Shown here: one piece after another, positions 37,202 through 45,303 of the stretch
How positions within the stretch are numbered: the first letter of the stretch is position 1
Layout: every line of letters starts with the position of its first letter
Source: Isoetes taiwanensis
Taxonomy: Eukaryota; Streptophyta; Lycopodiopsida; Isoetales; Isoetaceae
Direction of reading: 5' to 3'
Assembly (NCBI GenBank): GCA_021234155.1
Contig: JAJEKV010000312.1
Span: forward strand, 208,501 to 272,500
Length of the DNA stretch: 64,000 nt
Notes under the pieces: model-generated
Seen by the model: the letters and a program-made list of their open reading frames with translations, nothing else
Told to the model about the DNA's origin: nothing
Databases searched by the model: none
Program-made: the position numbers and the translations under genes

Positions 37202-37760
37202 ACTCTATTCATTCTGGATTATGAGGTAGAAACCTGATGGTTTCGACTTCAAGACCATAAGGGAATTTGAGCAGATAAACATATACATGTTATGGCATAC
37301 CTTCAACTTTCACAGAAAAGCCTAGGTTGGGTTCTTGACACACCTTTCCACGACCTCTTTTCACAAAAAAAAGCATAGGTCCGAAGCATATTGAGGCCGA
37401 TGCTATCTCCTCCTCTCGCATTCTTGACATTTATCTCTGAGTCAAATCATGTCCCATGTCCATTAAGGGGTTCCTAAAATGAGGATATTGCTCTAAAAAT
37501 GCAAGAAAAATGTTAACATTTTATCTAAAAATGAATAATGTGCAACCCAAAAAAAAAAGGGGACTCCTTCACTTTACAAAATGTTTAAATATTTATGTTG
37601 TGGATCGACCAGTTGACATGTTCCAATTGCATAAATGCAGAGTTTAAGTTCATTCTTGAAAATTTATATTGTGAAGTGGGAAAAGATCAACAGAGCAAGC
37701 GAAAAAACAAGTAAGTCAGTTATCCTTGTTATATATAATCAAGTAATATTGCTAGATCAT

Positions 37761-38138
37761 ATGCCTCGTAGACAGTGGGTTGCGAGCTTGACTAAGGATG
37801 ATAGAGAGAAGCTTCAAGAACGACATAGACGAGGTGAAAGAATGCGCTATGCAAATCAGACTGAAGAGGATAAAGAAAGGTTGCGGGAAAGAAAAAGGGA
37901 GCGCTATAGGCAACTTAGATCTACACAAATAGAGGAGAGAAGGTCTACTTCTATTGGCGTGGACACACAAATGAGTGAGAGAATAATAGACCTTCCAAGA
38001 GAACATCGAAGCAGCAATTTAGCTAACCTTTTCGCGATAAATCCTGTTAATATGGATACTCGTGTATCCCAAACATATTCCACAAAGGCATTTAACACTA
38101 GACAAAAATATGGGGTCATGCAGCCATTCATATATTGA
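37761..38138 (+). CDS. Helitron protein N-terminal basic region (separate frame)
   Basis: I chose the ATG at 37,761 because it gives MPRRQWVASLTKDDREKLQE, the usual style of Helitron N-termini, followed by an arginine-rich coiled segment (RERKRERYRQLR). An upstream in-frame ATG exists at 37,635 but adds unrelated residues. The frame ends at 38,138, 77 bp after the main frame opens at 38,062, so a one- or two-base change in the overlap, or a small intron, separates it from the RepHel body. Confidence 0.6.
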   Translation: MPRRQWVASLTKDDREKLQERHRRGERMRYANQTEEDKERLRERKRERYRQLRSTQIEERRSTSIGVDTQMSERIIDLPREHRSSNLANLFAINPVNMDTRVSQTYSTKAFNTRQKYGVMQPFIY

Positions 38139-41100
38139 CCATGACCAGTCAATGACAGGATTAGAAACCACTCCCACATCCATGGTAATATCTACAGCCC
38201 CAACTCTTCTAGAGTCTAATGGATCAATTGCAATAGAGGAGCAAAACCCAAACCCTATTGAGGTCAATACTATATGTATAGGCATAGATATGTCTGGCAT
38301 GCCTATGGCAAGTTCATCTCAAAAACAAATAGATCTAAACTTAAACGAGAATCCTAGAAATAGAAGGCATGAGAGACTAATAAATCTTGCACGGAAGCGT
38401 CGAGGTAGAGATACGATTGAGGGGTCAGTTATAGATGGTGTATCATCTCAAGTTGAAAGCTTGTGCTCCAGTGACTTGCATGCAACACCTATGATCACCC
38501 CGACAAATTCCGGTCATGTGGATTTTCCTACATTTCAAACGACTTCAATGTCCACAGCAACTGTAGACATGAGTTCGATTGTTACTAATTCTAATAAGCT
38601 AACAGGTTCTTTGAATTCATCCAGCCAAACCCAAATTAATAGTTCCATACATTGGCAAGCTCAAGCGCAACACATGAATTTGGCGATGCGTCATACGTAC
38701 GTGATGTGCTCATGGAATAAAAGGTGCACATATTGCCAAATCCCGTTGCTCAATGTTGAGAAGAATGGGTTTTGTTGCAATAAGGGAAAGTGGTTACTAC
38801 CACCACTACCCCCTTTGCCCACAAGATTGAACGACTTATACAACATGCAAGAGTTTGCTCAACTAGCGAGAAGAATGAACAATTTATTTTGCTTCAGCGT
38901 TCTTGGAGTGAGTGGAGGATTCGTAAATTTGAATTTTCCTTCATCGGTGACTATTACTGGACGAACATATCATCGCCTACGGCCCACCTCAGAATCAGGG
39001 CATCCAATACATTGGTATATATATGATGAATCTGAACGATATACACATGCTCGAGATCAAAGAGTGCCATTTCAATGGGTTGCTATTGTTAGTTCAATTC
39101 TTAATCAAGTAAATCCATTTATCCAAAATCTCCGAACCATGGGAAGCATGCATCTACAATCAGCATACATCACAATTCAAGGAGCGATTGCAAGTAATGA
39201 AATTGCAGCCATCGCAGATGTCAATAATACAGCTGAGATTTCACCTCGAATTGCTGGTTTTTGGGTTCGTAATGAAGGGGAACCAACCTTCATGAACATT
39301 CTCGATCCTATGTATGAGCCGCTCCAATATCCTTTGTTTTTTCCCCATGGTACTATTGGCTGGGGACTTGGAAATGAACATGGTTTCACACAATTGCAGT
39401 GGTATAGGTGTAGATTGCTGCACGAGGAACGCTTTCTTCAATTAGGTCGTCTATGCGGAGAATATTTGGTTGACATGTATTCTAGGGTTGAAGATGCTCG
39501 ATTAAACTACTTTAGAACGTCGACGTTTCGAAATAGAAGAGTGCAGTATGATGAGGACTATTCTGAACGAGAGAATGACGATCGGAATGACATCATCTTA
39601 CCATCATCCTTCTTGGGGTGTCAGAGGTGGTGCTCTGTGCAAGTCGCAGACGCGCTGGTGCTATCTAGATCAAAAGGTCGTCCAACACTATTCATTACTA
39701 TGACTACAAATACAGATTGGCCAGAAATAAGAGCCAGACTCAGACCTGGACAAAATGCATCAGATGTTCCTATGATTGTTATCCGATGCTTTCATGGACG
39801 ATTGCAACGATTGAAGGAACTTCTTCATAAATTTTTCCAATGCATATCATATATAATAACAGTCATAGAATTTCAAAAACGTGGATTGCCACATGCCCAT
39901 CTCGTCTTGCGTACTGAACCTGACATACCGATCGAATGCATTGATGACATCATCTCTGCTGAATTGCCTACTGATCAAGTCCTCTGTGGACAAGTCCAAA
40001 AATTTATGATCCACAGACATACAGAAAGGTGTTCTCCAAATGGCAATTCCTGTTGTTACAATTTCCCTAAGGACATTAACCCAACAACGTATCTTGATTC
40101 GAAGGGTTATGTACAATACAGGAGGAGGAGTATAGACGATGTATGGGTGGTTCCCTATAATGCTTTCCTCCTGCACGAGTTGGATTGTCACATTATGGTA
40201 GACATTGCATCAACAGTTCATGTGTTCTCTTATCTTTATGGTTATATCTACAAGGGATTTGACAATGCTAATTTTCGAGTATCCCAGGATAGGCATTCAA
40301 CTTCTATACCATCATCATTAGGTAATGAACATCAAATAGGCACGGAATCCTCGTCGAAAAACAATGATCAACGAGAAAATACTACTAGCCAACTATCAGG
40401 TTCCGCACCATCTGAACAAACTACTAGGAGACCTCCTAGGGATGAAATACAGGATTACTTGAGGGCGCGTTATCTATCAGCAACAGAAGCGGCGTGGAGA
40501 ACAATGTCGTATGATATAACAAATAAGTCTCCTGCTGTCAAATGCCTACCCCTACATCTGCCACATTCAAACACGAGGTCGTTATTAGATCGATATTTCT
40601 TACGACCTCTGAATCTCGAGTTTGATGCCTTTACATATATTCAGTATTATGAACAGTACTCGTTAACTACATATAATCCAGCATTGGCTATCGAATATGG
40701 AACTCATTTGGAACAAGAGCAGGAGGGGTTCACGAGGAACATAGTGAAGAGGAGGGTAAGGCAACCAATTGTATGTAGGATACGTTTGTTATTGCCTCGA
40801 GTAGGAGAAGCGTTCTACTTGAGACAAATCCTGCTACATCGCCCTGTGAGGACATGGGATGAGCTAAAGGTCGTCAATGAACAACAATATGAAACTTACC
40901 AGCAAGCTGCAGAGGCAGGAGGGTTACTCGCAGCACATAATGAGGCAGTATTAGTCATGGAAGAAGCTGTTTCTCTATCACTGAGTCCCACACAACTGCG
41001 ATTTCTTTTTGCCATGTTACTTCTTGATCAAGGTCCAGCAATAGAGCTATGGAGTAAGTTCAAAATACCAATGAGTATTGACCTGCTAGACGAATATTCA

Positions 41101-42432
41101 AATGACGAGACAATTGCCTTCAATGAATCCCTTCATTTAATCAACAGCATTCTAACACAACATAGTACCAACATCATGGCATTTGGTCTCCAACTACAAC
41201 CTCGTGTTGGAAGAAATGTCATGTATGAATTACAAAAATTTCCTGACCATGGGCAGTACTTAGATAAGGTGACGCAAATGACAAGCATAATGAATAATGA
41301 CCAACAAAAGATTTACGGCTTCATTCGAGAATGGTTAGAATCCCCAGAAAGCAACCAACCTTTATTCATCGATGGAAAGGCCGGCAGGGGCAAAACATTC
41401 CTGTTGAATTGCATATGTCTGTCTATACGCGGCAACCAAGGTATAGTACTTCCATGCGGTACGACAGCATTGGCAGGTCTCCAATACCCAGGAGGACGAA
41501 CGACCCACTCTCTGTTCCAAATCCCTGTGGAAGAAAATAATGCAGCGCTTCACTCAATGATAGAACATGATTCTGGAGCAGCAGAATTGCTCATTGCAAC
41601 TAAGGTCATTATCTGGGATGAATTCCCAATGGCAAATAAAGCTGTCATAGAAAGTGCCCATCATTTATTGCAAAGACTATGTAAGAATAGTCTTCCCTTT
41701 GGAGGCAAACACTTTATCGGTGCTGGAGATTTTAGACAAGTCGCGCCTGTTGTCAAGGGAGGAGGAAGAAATGCAGCATATAACGCATCCATAAAATCCT
41801 CTCCACTATGGCAAACTTTTCGTGTGTTCAGATTAGAACAACCGGTACGCAATGCTCGTGACCCTGAACTAATGCATTTTGTCGATCGCATCGGAGAGAA
41901 TTGGGAGGAGTCCACTGTCTCACTAGATATCTTCAACATAACTACTAATGTAGAAGATAGCGTAGAATTCCTTTATCCATCCAACGTACTTCGAGATTCA
42001 GATTCATGCAAGAAACGCAACCTTTTGTCGACGATCAATAAGAGCGTTGATAGTTTTAATGATCGCATTCTTAATAGAGTTCCTAGTTATGATAAATCTT
42101 ATTATAGTCATGATCATATCACCGAACAAGATGAAATTATACATGACCACCCTTACGCAACATCAGATTTCCTTAATAACTTCACACATTCCGGAATACC
42201 TAACCACGAACTAAAGCTTAAGGTAGGTGCAATATGTCATATTATGAAACGGCTAGACATGGAAAAAAGGTCTAGTGAAAATGCGAGAGTTATGATCGTA
42301 TCAATGCACGCCTTGAAGTTTGTAATGGTAAAAGTATTAGATGAAAGGAGTCAAGAAGATGCATGTAATTATCCGATCTCTAGAACTCGACTTCTTTTAT
42401 CAACCGGAGAATCGGCCTTGGACCATTCATAG
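38062..42432 (+). CDS. Helitron RepHel protein (HUH replication initiator plus helicase)
   Basis: 1456 codons. Residues about 216-245 form a Cys-rich finger (CSWNKRCTYCQIP, then CCNKGK), followed by the PPLPPLP segment typical of plant Helitrons. The Rep domain has GRPTLFITMTTNTDWPEI, EFQKRGLPHAHLVL near residue 610 (HUH motif H-A-H) and YLYGYIYKG, with Tyr724 and Tyr728 in the catalytic two-tyrosine positions; the usual Lys between them is Gly. Rep nicks and ligates single strands during rolling-circle transposition. The Pif1-like SF1 helicase follows: Walker A GKAGRGKT at 1105-1112, Walker B VIIWDEFPM with Asp1186-Glu1187, and GDFRQVAPVV at 1222. The frame ends early at 42,432. The last motifs continue in the +1 frame, and one extra C near 42,389 explains the shift. 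Confidence 0.95.
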   Translation: MYPKHIPQRHLTLDKNMGSCSHSYIDHDQSMTGLETTPTSMVISTAPTLLESNGSIAIEEQNPNPIEVNTICIGIDMSGMPMASSSQKQIDLNLNENPRNRRHERLINLARKRRGRDTIEGSVIDGVSSQVESLCSSDLHATPMITPTNSGHVDFPTFQTTSMSTATVDMSSIVTNSNKLTGSLNSSSQTQINSSIHWQAQAQHMNLAMRHTYVMCSWNKRCTYCQIPLLNVEKNGFCCNKGKWLLPPLPPLPTRLNDLYNMQEFAQLARRMNNLFCFSVLGVSGGFVNLNFPSSVTITGRTYHRLRPTSESGHPIHWYIYDESERYTHARDQRVPFQWVAIVSSILNQVNPFIQNLRTMGSMHLQSAYITIQGAIASNEIAAIADVNNTAEISPRIAGFWVRNEGEPTFMNILDPMYEPLQYPLFFPHGTIGWGLGNEHGFTQLQWYRCRLLHEERFLQLGRLCGEYLVDMYSRVEDARLNYFRTSTFRNRRVQYDEDYSERENDDRNDIILPSSFLGCQRWCSVQVADALVLSRSKGRPTLFITMTTNTDWPEIRARLRPGQNASDVPMIVIRCFHGRLQRLKELLHKFFQCISYIITVIEFQKRGLPHAHLVLRTEPDIPIECIDDIISAELPTDQVLCGQVQKFMIHRHTERCSPNGNSCCYNFPKDINPTTYLDSKGYVQYRRRSIDDVWVVPYNAFLLHELDCHIMVDIASTVHVFSYLYGYIYKGFDNANFRVSQDRHSTSIPSSLGNEHQIGTESSSKNNDQRENTTSQLSGSAPSEQTTRRPPRDEIQDYLRARYLSATEAAWRTMSYDITNKSPAVKCLPLHLPHSNTRSLLDRYFLRPLNLEFDAFTYIQYYEQYSLTTYNPALAIEYGTHLEQEQEGFTRNIVKRRVRQPIVCRIRLLLPRVGEAFYLRQILLHRPVRTWDELKVVNEQQYETYQQAAEAGGLLAAHNEAVLVMEEAVSLSLSPTQLRFLFAMLLLDQGPAIELWSKFKIPMSIDLLDEYSNDETIAFNESLHLINSILTQHSTNIMAFGLQLQPRVGRNVMYELQKFPDHGQYLDKVTQMTSIMNNDQQKIYGFIREWLESPESNQPLFIDGKAGRGKTFLLNCICLSIRGNQGIVLPCGTTALAGLQYPGGRTTHSLFQIPVEENNAALHSMIEHDSGAAELLIATKVIIWDEFPMANKAVIESAHHLLQRLCKNSLPFGGKHFIGAGDFRQVAPVVKGGGRNAAYNASIKSSPLWQTFRVFRLEQPVRNARDPELMHFVDRIGENWEESTVSLDIFNITTNVEDSVEFLYPSNVLRDSDSCKKRNLLSTINKSVDSFNDRILNRVPSYDKSYYSHDHITEQDEIIHDHPYATSDFLNNFTHSGIPNHELKLKVGAICHIMKRLDMEKRSSENARVMIVSMHALKFVMVKVLDERSQEDACNYPISRTRLLLSTGESALDHS

Positions 42433-42712
42433 ACGTCAATTACCCCTTCGACTATCATATGCAACCACTTTCAATAGCTGCCAAGGATTGACGTTGGATC
42501 GTGTTGTTATTGACCTACGTACCGAGGTATTCGCACATGGCCGCTTATACGCAGCTTACTCAAGATGCGAAGCGAGAGAAGATGCTCTCATCCTACTCTC
42601 ACCGAGAATATTACGAGGTGCACCAAAAATATTGTCTACAAGGAGTTATTGTGCTGATGAAGTACGTTTTCCTCAATCTTTTTTCTGTACAGGTCATGCA
42701 AGAAAACGATAA
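42341..42712 (+). CDS. Helitron helicase C-terminal motifs, out of frame
   Basis: From about 42,390 this frame reads FYQPENRPWTIHRRQLPLRL, SYATTFNSCQGLTLDRVVID, and HGRLYAAYSRCEARED. These are SF1 helicase motifs V and VI (usually KSQGQTLxxV and LYVALSR). It follows directly from the main frame after a one-base shift. Without it the main protein lacks the arginine finger, so this copy is probably not active as read. Confidence 0.85.
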   Translation: MKGVKKMHVIIRSLELDFFYQPENRPWTIHRRQLPLRLSYATTFNSCQGLTLDRVVIDLRTEVFAHGRLYAAYSRCEAREDALILLSPRILRGAPKILSTRSYCADEVRFPQSFFCTGHARKR

Positions 42713-42954
42713 AGAACTAGACTCCCAATAAGGTGCGTCCTCTCCATCTTTCACAGTTATCACAAGCATGCTTTCTTCAACTTTCATTACACGGGTTACA
42801 TACTGAAAAAAAAAACAATTGGACTTCAAATAAGGTACATCCCTCCACCTTTAACAGGGTACTATTATCGCCCATATGATATTGATCCCTTTGTTTAATT
42901 ACCATGAGATTCCCCTCATTTGTGTCTTATCAAAATGAAAAAATAAAATCCATC

Positions 42955-43285
42955 CATCGCGGTGATGGTTTAGTGGTAAATCCATTGGTTATGGGATGCC
43001 CCCAGCCAGGATCAAAACCCATTGACTAGCATCGGATGGAAAAAAGAGGAAGAAAAAAAAAAAATAACCATCGCGCTTGTGGCCTAGTGGTTAGGCTATT
43101 GGTTATGGGAAAACCCCACCCAGGCTCAAAACCCACTGACTACCAACGGATGGTGGAAAAAAAATGAAAAAATCATCGCGGTGATGGTCTAGTGGTTAAG
43201 CCATTGGTTATGGGCAACCCCCACCCAGGCTCAAAACCCACTGACTACAACCGGATGGTGACCAAAAATAGTTAAATAAAAAAAA
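42955..43285 (+). repeat. three tandem tRNA-like units with A-rich tails (SINE-like)
   Basis: Units start at 42,955, 43,069 and 43,174 and each opens CATCGCG. Each has an A-box-like TGGTCTAGTGGTTA (unit 3), TGGCCTAGTGGTTA (unit 2) or TGGTTTAGTGGTAA (unit 1). Then come ATTGGTTATGGG and a B-box-like CAGGCTCAAAACC (CAGGATCAAAACC in unit 1), and an A-rich run of 8-30 bases. Box spacing fits RNA polymerase III internal promoters. They are not functional tRNAs: no acceptor stem closes and the loops do not fold. This looks like a short tRNA-derived SINE duplicated in tandem, or a tRNA-like array at the Helitron's 3' flank. Confidence 0.65.
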
Positions 43286-43299
43286 TGCAAAATATGACA

Positions 43300-43550
43300 C
43301 AATAACAAAGTGGGAATCCCATGGTGATTAAAAACAGCTTTCATGTATCATATGGGCACATGAACACAAGGAAATAACATGGGTTCAAATCCCATATGTT
43401 CGTGAATAAGAGAAATGTTCGCGACAAATAAGCGAATCATATATAGCGGCAAGCACGGTAGTAGCCTTCTTTATTGTTTGATCTGCGACCGCCTGCTGAT
43501 TCTTCTTCGATATTCCTTTTTTTCGGTAAACCCTTAGTCAGTTTCTCCTG
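43300..43550. other. spacer with tRNA T-arm-like sequence
   Basis: ACATGGGTTCAAATCCCATA (about 43,379) resembles a T arm with B box. AGAGAAATGTTCGCG at about 43,410 recurs at 43,766 next to the GC palindrome. Confidence 0.4.
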
Positions 43551-43946
43551 ATGCGGCCTTACATCTGTGCTCCTGATATCCCCAACTGGCTAATCTACAT
43601 GGATGCTCTCTGCTCTCAAAAATACTTTGCATCCACTCTTGAATATAGTTCTGAACTATATGACCATATCATTGTGTCTTTATTATCGAAACATCAAGTC
43701 TCATACTTACAAATTCATCCATTCCAAATTTACATAAATCTACCCTGCAAGAGTGAGTTGACGAAGAGAAATGTTCGCGGCGGCCTTGGCCGCCGCGATA
43801 AATTTCTTGTATTAATAAACGACGGCACAAATGACATCTTTGCCCTTTTTAGAATTTTCCTTGCAACTTACTTCCCCTTAATTAATGAACTTTCCCTTGG
43901 TAACACTTTTCGATGCGTGGTATTTATCAACCACCGTCATGTTTGA
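43551..43946 (+). CDS. unrecognised 131-codon frame
   Basis: It starts MRPYICAPDIPNWLIYMDAL. The frame crosses the GC palindrome at 43,775-43,798 and ends inside the left arm of the inverted repeat at 43,916. There are no domains I know. Since it spans two structural repeats it is probably fortuitous. Confidence 0.15.
   Translation: MRPYICAPDIPNWLIYMDALCSQKYFASTLEYSSELYDHIIVSLLSKHQVSYLQIHPFQIYINLPCKSELTKRNVRGGLGRRDKFLVLINDGTNDIFALFRIFLATYFPLINELSLGNTFRCVVFINHRHV
43775..43798. repeat. perfect GC palindrome (11-bp stem, 2-base spacer)
   Basis: TCGCGGCGGCC, TT, GGCCGCCGCGA. The stem can be extended imperfectly by AAGAGAAATG/AAATTTCTT on the two sides. It is by far the most GC-rich spot of the region. 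A hairpin of this kind ends Helitrons, but here the bases 10 nt downstream are CTTG, not CTRR. Confidence 0.9.
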
Positions 43947-44089
43947 ACAAAAAAAAATACACGAGGTTTTTGTGGACTTAATCAATTTTTTAGTGAGTGT
44001 CATGTTAAAACCACATTGAGAGAAAAAATACACGGAGTTCTTTTCAGTTCATGCTGGTTCAAACATGACGGTGGTTGATAAATACCACG
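43916..44089. repeat. 33-bp perfect inverted repeat enclosing about 108 bp
   Basis: Arms 43,916-43,948 and 44,057-44,089 (CGTGGTATTTATCAACCACC and onward) are exact reverse complements. The spacer holds two further A-rich related segments (AAAAATACACGAGG and AAAAAATACACGGAG). It has the shape of a foldback/MITE of 174 bp. The flanking bases GATG(C) and ATTG show no clear target duplication. Confidence 0.85.
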
Positions 44090-44104
44090 ATTGTTTTCGA
44101 TGCA

Positions 44105-44350
44105 CCATCGATGGTTAAATGTGGGCCACCTCACCTCCCCACTTCGTCTAGAGGCATGGACCATGGTGCATGCCCCAACACCACATTTATTACTTTCTCT
44201 TTTGCAATGCCACATCAACAAACCTCATTAATGGTGCATTTATAATATATATGCCACCTCAAGATATTTGCGCCACCTCACCAATCATATTAAACTATAT
44301 TTTCTTTGTTGTTTCCCTCAATATTTTTAACGGTGAAGATCGCACCTTCT
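44105..44350 (-). repeat. mosaic repeat module M2, copy 2 (inverted)
   Basis: Reverse complement of 29,537-29,790, with the same order of words (GGGGCATGCACCAT, AATAAATGTGGTGTT, GTGAGGTGGCGC, AAATATTGAGGGAAA, GATCTTCACC). Beyond it, 44,365-44,440 carries the GGGGGCAATGTC module also seen at 31,262. Confidence 0.8.
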
Positions 44351-44440
44351 TTTTATGATCTGATGGTTTGAGGATGGGGTGCATGCCCATCCTCAAATTT
44401 ACTGCCTCATCAAGGGGGCAATGTCTTGGCTTATCAAGGG

Positions 44441-44940
44441 GTGCATGTCTTTTATAATGGCATTAAGTAATTGGCAAATCCATGATCATCCTTACCTCAT
44501 AAGACTCGTTCTTCAAGGAAAAAATCCTTACCTCATAAGAACTCATAAGTCTTTGCCTATCATTTTGAGGTGCGAGTAATGAAGTTTACATCTAGCTTCT
44601 GTATCATCGTGTGATCTCTCCATTGCTAAATTTTGGAAATGCCTATTTTAATAAGTTTTTTGAATGCCAGTAATTAGCTTAGGATTTGGATATCCATGAG
44701 TTCCATAAACATCTAATTTGATCTTCAACTATAGCATCTATTTCAAATGCGAGATTTCACGTCAGTTGTTGATATCCTAACGTTTTGGGAAGAACAGATA
44801 AGCTTGCTTAAGTAAGACAAATGCTTCTGACCGGATGGATGTCAGCTTGAATGTTTAATTATTTCCCTTTATCCATATTATTAGATATGAATTATCTCTC
44901 CGTATCCATATTATTTGATATGAAATTTATGTTAAAATTG
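44441..44940. other. no gene seen upstream of the methyltransferase exons
   Basis: AT-rich sequence. I looked here for the earlier exons of the methyltransferase (SAM-binding motifs) and did not find them. Confidence 0.4.
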
Positions 44941-44948
44941 AGGACAGG

Positions 44949-45303
44949 TCTGCTAAACGCAAGTGTGGTGCAGGATAATGTCTCCATTGTTAATCATTGG
45001 CGTGTAAATGGAACGCACTATGCTCGAACAAGGTGTGTATTGTAACTTAAAAATGGTCTGCATTTTCTCAAGATTAACCTTACTTGGCGCTGAATTTTTA
45101 GTGGAGAGTGGCTGAAAAACATGGACTCCAATATTAAAACCATCCGGGCAATTTTTGCAAAGGTTTATGGAGATGACCAATCGACCAAATGGGTTGCTTA
45201 TTGGCGGACATTTTTCATTGCAGTTACGGAACTTTTCCAATATAATAATGGAGAAGAATGGATGATATCACACTATCTTTTCAAGAAGAAGTCGTTGGCA
45301 TAG
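44949..45303 (+). pseudogene. coclaurine N-methyltransferase-like C-terminal fragment (two exons)
   Basis: Exon 1 (about 44,949-45,032) reads VVQDNVSIVNHWRVNGTHYA then RT and ends AG/GTGTGT. Exon 2 starts after TTTTTAG at 45,102; the join gives THYARTSGEWLKNM in frame. Exon 2 continues DSNIKTIRAIFAKVYGDD, then KWVAYWRTFFIAVTELFQYN, then NGEEWMISHYLFKKK, and stops at 45,303. This is the conserved C-terminus of (S)-coclaurine N-methyltransferase-like proteins (SAM-dependent, CFA-synthase fold; typical ending AYWRTFFIAVAELFGYNNGEEWM). Splice sites and frame are intact, but the SAM-binding half is missing upstream. It is either a captured gene end or a truncated gene. Confidence 0.85.

Larger units (their letters stand above)
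37761..42712 (+). mobile_element. Helitron (autonomous type, RepHel-encoding), nearly intact
   Basis: The coding body of a rolling-circle Helitron. The protein comes in three overlapping frames: 37,761-38,138, 38,062-42,432 and 42,341-42,712. I could not fix the element's ends; Helitrons start with TC and end with a hairpin then CTRR. A candidate terminal hairpin at 43,775-43,798 is followed by CTTG, which does not fit strictly. The true element is probably longer on both sides. Confidence 0.9.

Noticed and set aside
37752-41939. Minus-strand frames opposite the Helitron protein
   Set aside because: They are all shorter than 115 codons, lack domains, and are explained as shadows of the coding strand.
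42955-43285. Three functional tRNA genes
   Set aside because: A and B boxes are recognisable, but acceptor and anticodon stems do not pair and each unit ends in an A-rich tail.
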